DNA of 64,000 nt from Nocardia jinanensis (GTDB taxonomy: Bacteria > Actinomycetota > Actinomycetes > Mycobacteriales > Mycobacteriaceae), in contig NZ_BMMH01000003.1 in the NCBI RefSeq assembly GCF_014645735.1, positions 248,001 through 312,000 on the forward strand, in the 5' to 3' direction. Below, in pieces: positions 1 through 9,506 of the stretch. The notes beneath the pieces are model-generated. The model worked only from the letters and a program-made list of their open reading frames with translations. It was not told where the DNA came from and did no database searches. Positions within the stretch are counted from its first letter, which is position 1, and each line of letters opens with the position of its first letter. A program made the position numbers and the translations under genes.

Positions 1-89
1 CAGATCTGCTGACGACGCTCCTTCGACTGTGCTTTGCGCGCCGCTTTCGCCGCGGCCTTGGCCTCTTTGTCGGGCTTGCCTGCTGCCAT
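1..89 (-). CDS. DUF4191-type integral membrane protein, N-terminal fragment
   Basis: Only the first 29 or so codons lie in the window; the gene runs off the left edge. The visible peptide starts MAAGKPDKEAKAAAKAARK and is almost entirely Lys, Ala, Arg and Glu up to a Arg-Arg-Gln-Gln-Ile end. This charged cytosolic leader is typical of the actinobacterial DUF4191 membrane proteins (Rv2219 in M. tuberculosis), which sit near lipA and glnA1. The ATG is at 87-89. The assignment rests on the leader and on the nearby glutamine-synthetase control genes, not on the transmembrane part, which is not visible. No function is known for the family. Confidence 0.6.
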   Translation of the reverse strand, partial: MAAGKPDKEAKAAAKAARKAQSKERRQQI

Positions 90-230
90 GACTCCCAGAA
101 TAATGCCCGGCCCACGGCGGTCCGGCCACGGGACGGACTCCACCCCCGGCTCAGGGCTGCCGAGTCCCGATATACGGACCTCGCGGCCACGGTGCGGGAC
201 CGGGGTTGTGCGAACGAGGAGAATGCAGGG

Positions 231-1631
231 ATGTCCACCCACCTCGAGGCCCACCCGACGGCCGGCGGCCCGGTCGACGACGCCACAGCGGAACGCTTGG
301 CCGCGGCCCTGCGCTGCGTGACCGTGTCCCGGGAGGACCCCGCGGCGGGCCTCGCTGCCCGCGGCGCAGCCGACGCCGAATTCGAGCGGCTCGCCGCGCA
401 CCTCGAACGCTCGTTCCCCCGGGTACACGCCGAACTGGAACTCGAACGGTTCGGGCACAGCCGGCTCTACACCTGGCGGGGTACGGATCCGTCGCGAACG
501 GCCGCGATTCTGCTCGCACATCAGGATGTGGTGCCGGCCGACGATCCGGCCCCGTGGACCCATCCCCCGTTCGCGGGTGTCGTGGACGAGGAGTTCATCT
601 GGGGTCGGGGCGCGATCGACGACAAGAGCCGAGTGCTGGCCATCCTGGAAGCCGTCGAGTCCGCGTTGGTGGAGGGCCTCCGCCCGCGGCATACCGTCCA
701 TCTGGCGTTCGGCCATGACGAAGAGGTGTTCGGGAACGACGGCGCCGTCCGGATGGCTGCCCATTTACGGGAACTGGGCGTGCGCGCCGACCTGCTGCTG
801 GACGAGGGTGGGGTCGTCACCGAGGGCATCGTGGACGATGTGCCGGTTCCGGTGGCCACGATCATGCTCGGCGAGAAGGGATACGCGACGGTCCGGCTGT
901 CGGTCTCGGAGACCGGCGGGCATTCGTCGATGCCGGGACGGCAGACCGCGGTCGGGCGGCTCGCCCGCGCCGTGGGGCGGATCCAGGATCATCCGCTGCC
1001 GTTGCGGGTGACCCCGGTGGTCACCGATATGCTCGCCCGCCTCCGTCCGCATCTGCCCGCGACCAAACGCCGGCTGCTCGGGTTCGCCCGTCTGGCCGGC
1101 CCGGTGATCATCCGGATAATGGCCGGGACACCGCAGACCGAGGCGATGGTGCGCACCACCACGGCACCGACGGTGATTCGCGGCGGGGTGAAGGCGAACG
1201 TGTTGCCGCAGCAGGCCGAGGCGCTGATCAACTTCCGGATCCTGCCCGGCGATACGGTCGATTCGGTCCTGGCCCACTGCCGCCGGACGGTGCGTGACGA
1301 ACGAGTCGAGATCGAGCTGGTGGGAATGTCGTCGGAACCCTCACCGGTGACCGGTCCCGGGCCACAGTTCGATCTGATCGCGCGACTCACCCGGCAGGTG
1401 GTGCCCGGAGCAGCGGTGACCACCGGTCTCGTCCCGGGCGCCACCGACTCCCGCCACTACGACGATCTGGCCGGGACCCGCTGCAATTTCGCCCCTATCC
1501 GGCTCACAGCGGCGGATCTGGAACGGATACACGGAAACGACGAGCGCTTGTCCCGGGTGAACTACGCTCGACTGATCGACTTCAACCGGCGCCTGGTCAC
1601 CGCGCTCGCCGAGCCGGAACGGGCCCTTTGA
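231..1631 (+). CDS. M20 family metallopeptidase (carboxypeptidase PM20D1/CPS1-like)
   Basis: Predicted two-metal amidohydrolase of about 466 residues, the normal length for the CPS1/PM20D1 branch of M20. The metal-binding set is visible in order: HQDVVPAD, the GRGAIDDKS motif with the bridging Asp, the catalytic pair in HDEEVFG, DEGG, and a late HGNDE histidine. A dimerisation lid follows HSSMP. Family members hydrolyse (or reverse-synthesise) N-acyl amino acids or small peptides; the substrate here is unknown. ATG 231 was chosen over an upstream in-frame ATG at 192 because a GAGGAG-type site lies just before it and the protein then starts at the usual place. There is no signal peptide, so it is cytosolic. 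The next gene starts 94 bases later in the same direction. Confidence 0.85.
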   Translation: MSTHLEAHPTAGGPVDDATAERLAAALRCVTVSREDPAAGLAARGAADAEFERLAAHLERSFPRVHAELELERFGHSRLYTWRGTDPSRTAAILLAHQDVVPADDPAPWTHPPFAGVVDEEFIWGRGAIDDKSRVLAILEAVESALVEGLRPRHTVHLAFGHDEEVFGNDGAVRMAAHLRELGVRADLLLDEGGVVTEGIVDDVPVPVATIMLGEKGYATVRLSVSETGGHSSMPGRQTAVGRLARAVGRIQDHPLPLRVTPVVTDMLARLRPHLPATKRRLLGFARLAGPVIIRIMAGTPQTEAMVRTTTAPTVIRGGVKANVLPQQAEALINFRILPGDTVDSVLAHCRRTVRDERVEIELVGMSSEPSPVTGPGPQFDLIARLTRQVVPGAAVTTGLVPGATDSRHYDDLAGTRCNFAPIRLTAADLERIHGNDERLSRVNYARLIDFNRRLVTALAEPERAL

Positions 1632-1725
1632 ACGCACCGAGCAGCCCAGGAACCGCGGCGATGCGATACCTCCGCCTTCGCTGCGGCCGCCGCGGACCAC
1701 ATGTACCGGCTTCGAGGAGGACCTA

Positions 1726-2586
1726 GTGACCAGCGACCAGGACATACGAGTGGAGCGCGGGGAATTCGAGCACGCCGGGAACCGGCTGAGCCGGCGTTCC
1801 TGGGTCCCCGCGACGCCGGCGCGCGGGCTCGTCGTTCTCGTCCACGGGGTGGCCGAGCATTCGGGGCGCTACGGATACGTCGCGCGGACCCTGGCCGCGG
1901 CCGGTTTCGCGGTGTACGCGTTCGACCATGTGGGGCACGGGGGATCCGCCGACACAGGGGCCCGTGCCAATATCGGGTCGATCGACAATGCCGCCGATAA
2001 TGTGGCGGCCCTACTCGCCCTGGCCCGCGCGGAGCATCCCGGAGTGCCCGCGTTCGTGATCGGGCATTCGATGGGTGCGCTGATCACCCTGCACCTGGCC
2101 ACCCGGGCGCCGCTGGACGTGGCCGGGGTGGTGGTCTCGGCGCCACCACTGATCATCGACGCGGGTAACCCGGCCCAGCGACTGCTGGCGCCGGTGCTCA
2201 CCCGGCTGGCACCGAATCTGGGTGTGCTGAAACTCGATTCGTCGCAGATCAGCCGGGACCCGGAGGTGGTCACCGCCTACGACAACGACCCCCTGGTGTT
2301 CCGGGGGAAGCTGCCCGCCCGCACCGCGACCGAGATCCTCACGGCCGCCGGAACCGTACTCGACCGGCTGCCGCGGTTACATGTTCCGACGCTGGCGCTG
2401 CACGGGACCGGCGACGCCATCGCCGCGCCGGCGAGTACGGACCGGATCGAACAGCACGCGGGTACCACCGATCTCACGGTCCGCCGTTATGACGGGCTGT
2501 ACCACGAGATCTTCAACGAACCCGAGCGCGACCAGGTACTCGCCGACGTGGTCGAGTGGCTGGACGCGCGGGTCGCCGCGATCTGA
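1726..2586 (+). CDS. Monoacylglycerol lipase-like alpha/beta hydrolase
   Basis: A 286-residue serine hydrolase closely matching the mycobacterial monoacylglycerol lipase pattern (Rv0183). Nucleophile elbow GHSMG, the acid in GTGD and the histidine in LYHEIFNEPER are all present, as is the early HGVAEHSGRY oxyanion strand. The family cleaves long-chain monoacylglycerols in lipid turnover. The start is GTG at 1726, fixed by a strong GAGGAGG ribosome site at about 1714-1720. No signal peptide is seen. It converges on the metallopeptidase gene, with a hairpin between them. Confidence 0.85.
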   Translation: MTSDQDIRVERGEFEHAGNRLSRRSWVPATPARGLVVLVHGVAEHSGRYGYVARTLAAAGFAVYAFDHVGHGGSADTGARANIGSIDNAADNVAALLALARAEHPGVPAFVIGHSMGALITLHLATRAPLDVAGVVVSAPPLIIDAGNPAQRLLAPVLTRLAPNLGVLKLDSSQISRDPEVVTAYDNDPLVFRGKLPARTATEILTAAGTVLDRLPRLHVPTLALHGTGDAIAAPASTDRIEQHAGTTDLTVRRYDGLYHEIFNEPERDQVLADVVEWLDARVAAI

Positions 2587-2593
2587 CCGCGAC

Positions 2594-2630
2594 GGCCCGG
2601 ACCCGGCGCCCGATACCGGGTCCGCGGGCC
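2594..2630. terminator. Bidirectional hairpin terminator
   Basis: An 8-bp GC-rich inverted repeat (GGACCCGG at 2599-2606, CCGGGTCC at 2616-2623), extended by GGCCC/GGGCC on the outside, fills the short gap between two convergent stop codons. No T-tract is present, as is usual in this group. Confidence 0.5.
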
Positions 2631-2634
2631 GGCC

Positions 2635-4080
2635 TCACGTGTACTCGGCGAGGCAGGCGCCCTCTCCTTCGAGCACACCGAGGCGGAACGCGTCCAACCG
2701 CAGATAGCCCTCGGGGACAACGTCGCCGTTGACATCACTGGCCGCCAGGCCGTCTGCCAGCAGACCCGACACCGCCTCGTCCAGATCACCCGCCGACAAT
2801 CGCGGATCGCTGTTCTCCCGGCTCAGCGCGGTGGTCACCACACCCGAGAGGCAGGCGGTACGCAGCCCGGCACTGTCGGCCCCGGTCAGGGAAAGCTGCT
2901 TGCCGTTCTGGTACGCCAGCGTGTAGCGGGATACGAACACCACGAACGCGTTGTAGTCCCCGGCCACGATCGCCGACAGGGGTTCGTCCGCGGAGCCGGT
3001 CTCCCCCGCCCGCTCGGCCAGGGCGTCCACATCGGTGCCGATCACGTCGGTGACCGGGCAGTAGGCGACGGGTGCGGTGGAGGCGGCGTCCGAGCAGCGG
3101 GCGGGCACGCCGTCGTAGTCGTAGTCGGGCGAACCGGCGACCGGCAGGATATCGGCCAGCGCGGCGGCCATATCCCGTAGCGAATCCTCGGTGATCTCCA
3201 GCTGCAGGTACTCCTCGCCGGGTTCCTCGAAGGTCACCGGGAGACCGGCTCGGCGCTCCTCGATCTCCTGCTCGTCTATGCCGGCGCAGGCGTCGGCGCC
3301 GCTCGTGTACCCCATCTGTACCGCGGTGACCCGCTCGAAGGCACTTCCGTGCACGTTCTCCGGATCGTCGGGATCACGGTCGCGCACCGCGACCGTGGCG
3401 CCCAGCACGCCGTTGAGACCTTCGGTGGTGTTGAGCGTGAAATGCGGGGAATCGCCTTCGGCCACATGCCGGAGGAACACACCGGCCAGGCAGTCGGCCT
3501 GCTGTTCGGTGACCAGCCCCGGCGACTCCTCGGTCGCTATTCCGGCCGGTATCTGCAGCGCGTGCCCGTATTCGTGGGCGAGCACCATCACCACGGCCAT
3601 CTCACCGAACTGCTCCACCAGTGCCGGCAGCAGCACCCCGCGATCCCAGCCGATGGTCTCGTCGGCGCCGCAGTAGGCGGCGTTCACCAGTTCGTGCGTG
3701 CTCATTCCGCAGAACTCGATCGAATCGCGTTCGGCGGCGTTCCCGTCCCAGGACACGAGTTCGGAGACCGGCCGGAACTTCCCGGGGAAGGTCGCCGAAT
3801 AGTTCTCCGTCCAGAACTCCTCGATATCGGCGACCGCGTTGAGCGCGAGCCGGTCCATCTCGCCGCCGTCGCTGTTCTCGGCCTGCCGGGCGCTGTCGGG
3901 CACTCCCGCCCGAGGACCACTGGGCCCGGTACTGGTCGTGGCTCCCGTGATCTCCCACGGGTTCTCCGAGCCTGTTGCCCGCTGTGTCGAATTCGCTTCC
4001 GAGCACGCCGACAGCGCCGATACCGTCAATAGCGCCGCGGCGGCCGCGACGACCAGCCGTGACCATCGAATCCTGGCCAT
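2635..4080 (-). CDS. Putative neutral zinc metallopeptidase lipoprotein
   Basis: A 481-residue exported protein. Start ATG at 4080 follows a GGGGAGG site; the longer reading frame upstream is not supported. Residues 9-26 form a lipoprotein signal ending in a Ser-Ala-Cys lipobox (Cys26). After a Ser/Thr/Pro-rich linker comes a domain with HEYGH at residues 169-173, the zinc-binding HExxH helix, and AERDSIEFCG upstream. This resembles the neutral zinc metallopeptidase family (YpfJ-like). The substrate is unknown. The catalytic Glu170 is intact, so an active enzyme on the outer face of the membrane is expected. The C-terminal 200 residues are specific to actinobacterial members. Confidence 0.7.
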   Translation of the reverse strand: MARIRWSRLVVAAAAALLTVSALSACSEANSTQRATGSENPWEITGATTSTGPSGPRAGVPDSARQAENSDGGEMDRLALNAVADIEEFWTENYSATFPGKFRPVSELVSWDGNAAERDSIEFCGMSTHELVNAAYCGADETIGWDRGVLLPALVEQFGEMAVVMVLAHEYGHALQIPAGIATEESPGLVTEQQADCLAGVFLRHVAEGDSPHFTLNTTEGLNGVLGATVAVRDRDPDDPENVHGSAFERVTAVQMGYTSGADACAGIDEQEIEERRAGLPVTFEEPGEEYLQLEITEDSLRDMAAALADILPVAGSPDYDYDGVPARCSDAASTAPVAYCPVTDVIGTDVDALAERAGETGSADEPLSAIVAGDYNAFVVFVSRYTLAYQNGKQLSLTGADSAGLRTACLSGVVTTALSRENSDPRLSAGDLDEAVSGLLADGLAASDVNGDVVPEGYLRLDAFRLGVLEGEGACLAEYT

Positions 4081-4296
4081 TTCCGCCTCCCCGTTCCGAA
4101 CCGGGCCTGTGGCCCGGCACCGCCCGGATCGCGATACCGCCGCGTCGGACCGAGGACATCGAATCACAAGGCAGGCAACGGCGTACAGCGAAGAAATACG
4201 GGCGATCCGTCCATTCTGCGGTATAGAGATCGGCGGCGCGGCCGTTAGCACCGGGTCCGGTCTTACACTGAACTCGGCACTTCCCGAGGAGGCCTG

Positions 4297-4575
4297 GTGT
4301 ACGTCGAGGAATTCCGCTCACCCGGTATGTTGACCGCCGAGGCCGCCGAGGAACTGGCGACCTGTCTACCCGGTTGCACCTCCCGGATCACCGTCGCCGC
4401 CAACGACCGCGCGGTGAACTTGCCGGTACTTCCCTGGTGCTGGACCGAACTCGGAATCGAACAGGGCACCCGGGTGACGGTCACCGCGAAGAACGGCTAC
4501 CGTCCGGCCGATCTGGAGGATCGGCGAGCGCTCGAGGAGCTGGTCACCCGGTTCCGGGCCCTGACCGCCCGGTAG
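4297..4575 (+). CDS. Small protein with a degenerate HPr-like pattern
   Basis: A 92-residue protein starting at GTG 4297, behind a GAGGAGG site. Its layout resembles the phosphocarrier HPr: a Gly-Met-Leu-Thr stretch where HPr has Gly-Leu-His-Ala-Arg-Pro, then a strand TSRITVAAN, the helix-preceding loop, LGIEQGTRVTVTA, and a final helix of about 20 residues. The phosphorylated His15 and the regulatory Ser46 of true HPr are absent. If the fold call is right it could not carry phosphate, and may be a regulator or binding scaffold. This is inferred from pattern only; otherwise the gene is hypothetical. It sits alone between two leftward genes. Confidence 0.5.
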   Translation: MYVEEFRSPGMLTAEAAEELATCLPGCTSRITVAANDRAVNLPVLPWCWTELGIEQGTRVTVTAKNGYRPADLEDRRALEELVTRFRALTAR

Positions 4576-4703
4576 ATGTCGGCCGGGCGCGATATGCGTG
4601 CTCCGCGGCACCGGGCAGTGCTGCTCGTCGGTCAACCGTCGTTCGGTGCGCAGGCGTCCGGCGGTTTCGGAGTGATGCGAACTGTGCCGAGCGGCGGACC
4701 CTC

Positions 4704-5678
4704 TCAGGATGGCTCTCCGTAGCGGGTGGCGATCGCGGCGGCACGGTCGCGCAGGGAGGTGCGCAACGACCGCGGGGCCAGGGCTTCCGCGTCCGTGGCG
4801 AGCTGCCACAACGCCCATTCGGCGTGTCGTGAATCTTGGAAGGTCACTTCCAGCCGCAGCCAGCCGCTTTCGTCGGACTCCTCCGTGCCGACGGCCAGTG
4901 CGGTGCTCACCAGTTCCTCCCGCCGCGCCGGGTTCACCCGAGCCAGCACGTCGATTCGGTCGCCGCCGGTCCGGAACTGTGTGCTGCGTTTCTGCCAGGC
5001 CCGGTCCAGATCGACCTGGTCCGGTCGCTGTGCCGGTTCGGGGAGTTCCGCCGCGGCCAGCACCCGCGACAGCCGGTAGGTGCGATCCACACCGGATCTC
5101 GTGGCCAGCAGGTAGCCCCGGTCTCCGACGATGACCAGGCCGATCGGGTCCACTGTGCGCCACTTCGGGGTCTGATCGACAGCCGCGTAGTGGATACGCA
5201 GCTTGTTTCCGGCCAGTACCGCGCGCCGGATCTCGGCCGATATAGTGCCGGGCACTTCCTCGGCGACCAGCCGGCGCGCCAGCAGATCGGTCTCCGGGTC
5301 GATGAGCAATCGCTGCGCGACGTCGGCAGCGGTGTCCCGATAGCTTTCGGGTAACGCGTCGACCACCTTGAGCATCGCCGAAGCAAGCGCGGAGCCGAGA
5401 CCGAATGCCTGCGCCCCGCGCCGCGATCCGGCGACCAACAAGGCGAGCGCCTCCTCGTGGTTCAGCCCGGTGAGCTCGGTCCGGAACCCGGCCAACAGCG
5501 CGAAACCACCGTGCCGGCCGCGTTCGGCGAAAACCGGGACGCCGGCCGCGGACAGCGCCTCGATATCGCGCAACACGGTGCGGGTGGAGACCTCCAGCGC
5601 GGCGGCCAGCTCGGCCGCGGTGAGCCGGCCGCGCTGGCGCAGCAACAACACCAGCGACACCAATCGGTCGGCGCGCAT
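4704..5678 (-). CDS. WYL-domain transcriptional regulator (DeoR/YafY type)
   Basis: A 324-residue regulator. Residues 1-60 are a winged HTH (RLTAAELAAALEVSTRTVLRDIEALSAAG has the classic helix-turn-helix spacing). The middle and C-terminal parts match the WYL domain, with an IHYAAVDQ strand, a GDRGYLLATRSG segment and a WCX-like tail. WYL proteins sense small ligands or single-stranded nucleic acids. There is no good ribosome site before ATG 5678 and a TAGAGT-like -10 lies just upstream, so the message may be leaderless. It is divergent from the RidA-family gene, and a perfect inverted repeat lies between them, so it probably controls both. Confidence 0.88.
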   Translation of the reverse strand: MRADRLVSLVLLLRQRGRLTAAELAAALEVSTRTVLRDIEALSAAGVPVFAERGRHGGFALLAGFRTELTGLNHEEALALLVAGSRRGAQAFGLGSALASAMLKVVDALPESYRDTAADVAQRLLIDPETDLLARRLVAEEVPGTISAEIRRAVLAGNKLRIHYAAVDQTPKWRTVDPIGLVIVGDRGYLLATRSGVDRTYRLSRVLAAAELPEPAQRPDQVDLDRAWQKRSTQFRTGGDRIDVLARVNPARREELVSTALAVGTEESDESGWLRLEVTFQDSRHAEWALWQLATDAEALAPRSLRTSLRDRAAAIATRYGEPS

Positions 5679-5697
5679 CCGAAAACTCTACCGAATA

Positions 5698-5716
5698 CAC
5701 GACACAGGATGTCGTG
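5698..5716. promoter_or_regulatory. Probable operator of the WYL regulator
   Basis: A perfect inverted repeat, CACGACA-cagga-TGTCGTG, 7-bp arms with a 5-base spacer. It lies in the 128-base gap between the divergent WYL regulator and RidA-family genes, just upstream of the regulator's presumed -10. Position and symmetry suggest autoregulation. Confidence 0.6.
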
Positions 5717-5806
5717 ATTCGCTGGGAGGCTCTCCACCACGGCGTCACACACAACGGCTACCGGGCCGATGGGCGTACGTACTTCGACGAATCGAATGGA
5801 GCTGAT

Positions 5807-6208
5807 GTGGTAGCGCAACGAACGGCAGTCAACCCGGTGACCTGGTCGGTGGAGCTGGGATTCAACCAGGGTGAGCTCGTCGCCGGGCAGGCCCGGACCC
5901 TGTACTGCTCCGGGCAGACCGCGATGAGCGCCGACGGCAAGCCGCGGCATGCCGGCGATATGGCGGCGCAGTTGGCGCTGAGCCTCGACAACTTGGCGGC
6001 CGTTCTCGGAGAGGCCGCGATGTCGCTCACGAATCTCGTCCGGCTCAACGTCTACACCACCGACGTCGATCTACTCTTCCAGCACTACAGCGTGCTGGCC
6101 TCCCGGTTGGGCGCCGCCGGGGTGGCACCGGCCACCACGATGCTCGGGGTGACGCGGCTGGCGATCCCCGGCCAGATGGTCGAACTCGAGGGAACCGCCG
6201 TCGGGTGA
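5807..6208 (+). CDS. RidA/YjgF family protein
   Basis: A 133-residue protein of the usual RidA length. RidA proteins are trimeric deaminases acting on reactive enamines/imines from amino-acid metabolism, although many members have diverged. Visible family features are YCSGQTAMSADGKPRHAGD near the middle, the LVRLNVYTTDVD strand and a C-terminal PATTMLGVTRLAIPGQMVELEG block; the catalytic Arg of true RidA would fall in the last block but is not in the canonical R-x-A-V context, so activity is uncertain. GTG 5807 was chosen because GGAG lies 5 bases before it and the protein then begins like its relatives; the frame is open to 5714. It is probably controlled by the divergent WYL regulator. Confidence 0.8.
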   Translation: MVAQRTAVNPVTWSVELGFNQGELVAGQARTLYCSGQTAMSADGKPRHAGDMAAQLALSLDNLAAVLGEAAMSLTNLVRLNVYTTDVDLLFQHYSVLASRLGAAGVAPATTMLGVTRLAIPGQMVELEGTAVG

Positions 6209-6216
6209 TACGACCT

Positions 6217-6248
6217 CGCCGCCTCCGGCAAGGCTGCCGGAGGCGGCG
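6217..6248. terminator. Bidirectional hairpin terminator
   Basis: A perfect 14-bp stem (CGCCGCCTCCGGCA / TGCCGGAGGCGGCG) with a 4-base loop, located between the convergent RidA-family gene and glnE. Confidence 0.75.
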
Positions 6249-6283
6249 AACGGCGAGGAAGTCGAGTATTTCGACCGCACCTG

Positions 6284-9200
6284 TCAGACGCCGAAGACGC
6301 GCTCCACCACTGCCCTGGCCCGCCGGGTGATCCGCAGATAGTTGTCGAGGAACTCGCCACCGTCGTCGTTCGGCCAGCCGGCCACCCGGGCCACCGCCGA
6401 TAGCGTCGTTCCCGGACCGGGTAGCTGATCGGAGGGTTTACCACGGACCAGTACCAGCGCGTTACGGGCCGCGGTCGCGGTCATCCAGGACCGGCGCAGC
6501 AGGTCGGTGTCCACCGGGTCCAGCAGCTCCGACTGTTCGATGACGTCGAGCGATTCCAGCGTCGAGGTGTTGTGCAGGGCCGGGATCTCGTGCGCGTGCC
6601 GCAACTGCAGCAGCTGCACGGTCCATTCGATATCCGCCAGGCCGCCGCGGCCGAGTTTGGTGTGGGTGGCCGGGTCGGCGCCCCGGGGCAGGCGTTCGGA
6701 ATCGACGCGGGCCTTGATCCGGCGGATCTCGCGGACCGCATCGGCGGAAACGCCGCCGGCCGGGTAGCGCACTCCGTCGATCGTGTGCAGGAAACGCAGG
6801 CCCAGCTGCTGGTCGCCGGCGACCTGATGGGCGCGCAGCAGCGCCTGTACCTCCCACGGCTGTGCCCAGTGGCGGTAGTAGGCGTCGTAGGCGGTCAGGG
6901 TGCGGACGAGCGGACCGCTGCGTCCCTCCGGGCGCAGGCCCGCGTCCACTTGCAGTGGCGGGTCGGTACTGGGCGCGCCGAGCAGTTTCTGTACCTGTTC
7001 GGCGATACCGTTGGCCCATTTCACGGCCACATGCTCTTCTTCGCCGGGCCGCGGATCGCAGACGAACAGCACATCGGCGTCGGATCCGTATCCGAGTTCC
7101 ATACCGCCCAGCCGGCCCATTCCGATCACCGCGAAATCGGCGGGCGCGGGTGCGCCCCGTTCGGCGACACTGGCCCGGATCACCGCGCGTAGCGAGGCCT
7201 CGAGTACCGCCACCCACACCGCGGACAGGGCCGCGCAGACCTGCGGTACCTCGAGCAGACCCAGCAGATCCGCCGACGCCACGCGGGCGAGTTCGTGCCG
7301 GCGCAGCGACCGGGCGGTCGCCACCGCGCGCCTGGGATCGGTGTACCGGTCGGCGGCGGTGAGGATTCCGCCTGCCACCTCGACCGGCTGGGTGCGCAGC
7401 AGCAGCGGCCCGTGCGGTCCGTCGGCGTACATGCGGATGGTCTCGGGAGCGTTGATCAGCAGGTCCGGCAGATACGCCGAGGAACCCAGCACCATCATCA
7501 GCCGCTGCCCCACCGCGCCTTCGTCGCGCAGCACCCGCAGATACCAGTCCTGGTCCACCAGCCCTTCCGAAACCCGCCGGTAGGCGAGCAGACCGGCGTC
7601 GGGATCGGGGGTCTCGCCGAGCCATTCCAGCAGGGTCGGCAACAGCAGCGCCTGGATACGGCCCTTGCGCGAGACACCGCTGGTGAGCGCGCGCAGATGT
7701 CCCAGCGCGTGTTCGGGCGAGGCGTAACCGAGAGCTGCGAGCTGGCGGACGGCGGCGTCCGGACTCAGCCGGAGCGCGTCCGAGTCCAGCCGGGCCACCG
7801 ATTCCAGCAGCGGCCGGTAGAAGAGTTTGGTGTGCAACCGGCGGATCCGGCCGGTCTGCCGGCGCAGTTCGACCTGTAGTACGCCCGCGGCGTCACGTTT
7901 ACCGTCCGGTCGGATATGCGCGGCCCGGGCCAGCCAGCGCATACCCTCCTCGTCGTCGGCGGCGGGGAGCGTATGGGTGCGTTTGAGCCGCTGCAACTGC
8001 AGCCGGTGCTCGAGCAGGCGCAGGAATTCGTAGGAGGCCGTGAGATTGGCGGCATCCTCGCGGCCCACATAACCTCCGGCGGCGAGCGCCGCGAGCGCTT
8101 CCACCGTGCCCTGGACGTGCAGCTTCGGGTCGACCCGGCCGTGGACGAGTTGCAGCAGCTGGACCGCGAACTCCACATCACGCAGACTGCCGCTGCCGAG
8201 TTTGAGCTCGCGGTCGCGTAGTTCGGCGGGCACCAGATCCTCCACCCGGCGGCGCATCGCCTGCACATCGGGCACGAAATCCGGTCGTTCGGAGGCGGTC
8301 CACACCAGCGCGTCGGTGGCCGACCGGTACTGCTCGCCCAGTTCCAGATCACCGGTCATCGGCCGGGCCTTGAGCAGGGCCTGGAACTCCCAGGTCCGTG
8401 CCCAGCGCTGGTAGTAGGCCAGATGGGATTCGAGCGTGCGTACCAGCGCGCCGGCCTTGCCCTCCGGCCGCAGCGCGGCGTCCACATCGAAGAACGCCGA
8501 GGAGCCCACTGTCATCAGTTCGGCGGCCAGACGGGTGGCGACGGAGTCGGCGGGTTCGGCGACGAACACGATATCGACATCGCTGACGTAGTTGAGTTCG
8601 CGCGCCCCGCTCTTGCCCATGGCGATCACCGCCAGCCGCACCGGGCACGGCTCGTCCCGGCACACCCGCGCCACCGCCACCGCGAGTGCGGAGGTGAGCG
8701 CGGCATCGGCGAGCGCGGTGAGCTGGCGGCCGATCTGCTCGTAGGGGATCACCGGCTCGTCCTCGACGGTCGCGGCGAGGTCCACGGCGGCCAGCAGCAT
8801 GAGCTGATCGCGGTACCGTTTGCGCAGCAGCCCGACCACTTCCGGACCGGATTCGGTGGCCCGGTACAGCATCGCCGCGGCATTCGGCCCGGACTCCGGT
8901 TCGGCGCCCACCACCGCGAGCAGATCCGCGATCAACTCGTCGTGACCGGGCAACTCGTCACGACGCAGCAATGTCCATGAGGCGGGATCGGCCACCAGAT
9001 GATCGCCGAGCGCGGTCGAGGCACCGAGCAGCGCGAACAGCCGGCCGCGCAGCATCCGTTCGGTGCGGATCGCCGAATCCAGCTCGGCCCAGTCGTTTCC
9101 GAGTGCCTCGGATAATCTGATCAGAGTGTTCAGTGCGAGGTCGGCATCCGGCGACCTCGACAGCGACCACAGGACCGGAATGCTCTCGACGTTGTCCCAG

Positions 9201-9295
9201 CCGAGGATTTTCAGCGATGCGGCGGCCGTCGGTTCGAGCAATCCGAGGCGGCCTACGCCGGGGACGGCGGACCGGGCGGACGGTGGGCGGACCAT
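6284..9295 (-). CDS. glnE: Bifunctional glutamine-synthetase adenylyltransferase/deadenylase
   Basis: A 1003-residue protein, the full length of actinobacterial GlnE (994 in M. tuberculosis). It attaches AMP to glutamine synthetase and removes it, tuning nitrogen assimilation. Two nucleotidyltransferase domains are visible. The N-terminal deadenylase has [19 protein letters not shown] (Gly-x-Ser-Asp-x-Asp). The C-terminal adenylylase has [21 protein letters not shown]. Each is followed by a helical domain with an LRDVEF or LADIEW motif. Neither catalytic set is degraded. The gene lies just downstream of glnA2 in the same direction, separated by about 210 bases, as in mycobacteria. Confidence 0.97.
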   Translation of the reverse strand: MVRPPSARSAVPGVGRLGLLEPTAAASLKILGWDNVESIPVLWSLSRSPDADLALNTLIRLSEALGNDWAELDSAIRTERMLRGRLFALLGASTALGDHLVADPASWTLLRRDELPGHDELIADLLAVVGAEPESGPNAAAMLYRATESGPEVVGLLRKRYRDQLMLLAAVDLAATVEDEPVIPYEQIGRQLTALADAALTSALAVAVARVCRDEPCPVRLAVIAMGKSGARELNYVSDVDIVFVAEPADSVATRLAAELMTVGSSAFFDVDAALRPEGKAGALVRTLESHLAYYQRWARTWEFQALLKARPMTGDLELGEQYRSATDALVWTASERPDFVPDVQAMRRRVEDLVPAELRDRELKLGSGSLRDVEFAVQLLQLVHGRVDPKLHVQGTVEALAALAAGGYVGREDAANLTASYEFLRLLEHRLQLQRLKRTHTLPAADDEEGMRWLARAAHIRPDGKRDAAGVLQVELRRQTGRIRRLHTKLFYRPLLESVARLDSDALRLSPDAAVRQLAALGYASPEHALGHLRALTSGVSRKGRIQALLLPTLLEWLGETPDPDAGLLAYRRVSEGLVDQDWYLRVLRDEGAVGQRLMMVLGSSAYLPDLLINAPETIRMYADGPHGPLLLRTQPVEVAGGILTAADRYTDPRRAVATARSLRRHELARVASADLLGLLEVPQVCAALSAVWVAVLEASLRAVIRASVAERGAPAPADFAVIGMGRLGGMELGYGSDADVLFVCDPRPGEEEHVAVKWANGIAEQVQKLLGAPSTDPPLQVDAGLRPEGRSGPLVRTLTAYDAYYRHWAQPWEVQALLRAHQVAGDQQLGLRFLHTIDGVRYPAGGVSADAVREIRRIKARVDSERLPRGADPATHTKLGRGGLADIEWTVQLLQLRHAHEIPALHNTSTLESLDVIEQSELLDPVDTDLLRRSWMTATAARNALVLVRGKPSDQLPGPGTTLSAVARVAGWPNDDGGEFLDNYLRITRRARAVVERVFGV

Positions 9296-9506
9296 GAGCT
9301 CAAGGTACCCACAACACGGCTGTGAGTGTGCCGGACCTCGGCCCGCGCGACGTCGCGGACACCATCAGCGCCGGACGTGTCACAGCGCTTCGAGGGTTCG
9401 TGTCACAGCCCCATGGACGACGTGGGTGCCGGCCCGGCGGCCGCGCGCGCCACGGACCGTAGGTGATCCGAGACGGCGCGGCTGCCGCTGCTGGGAGCGG
9501 AGGAGT

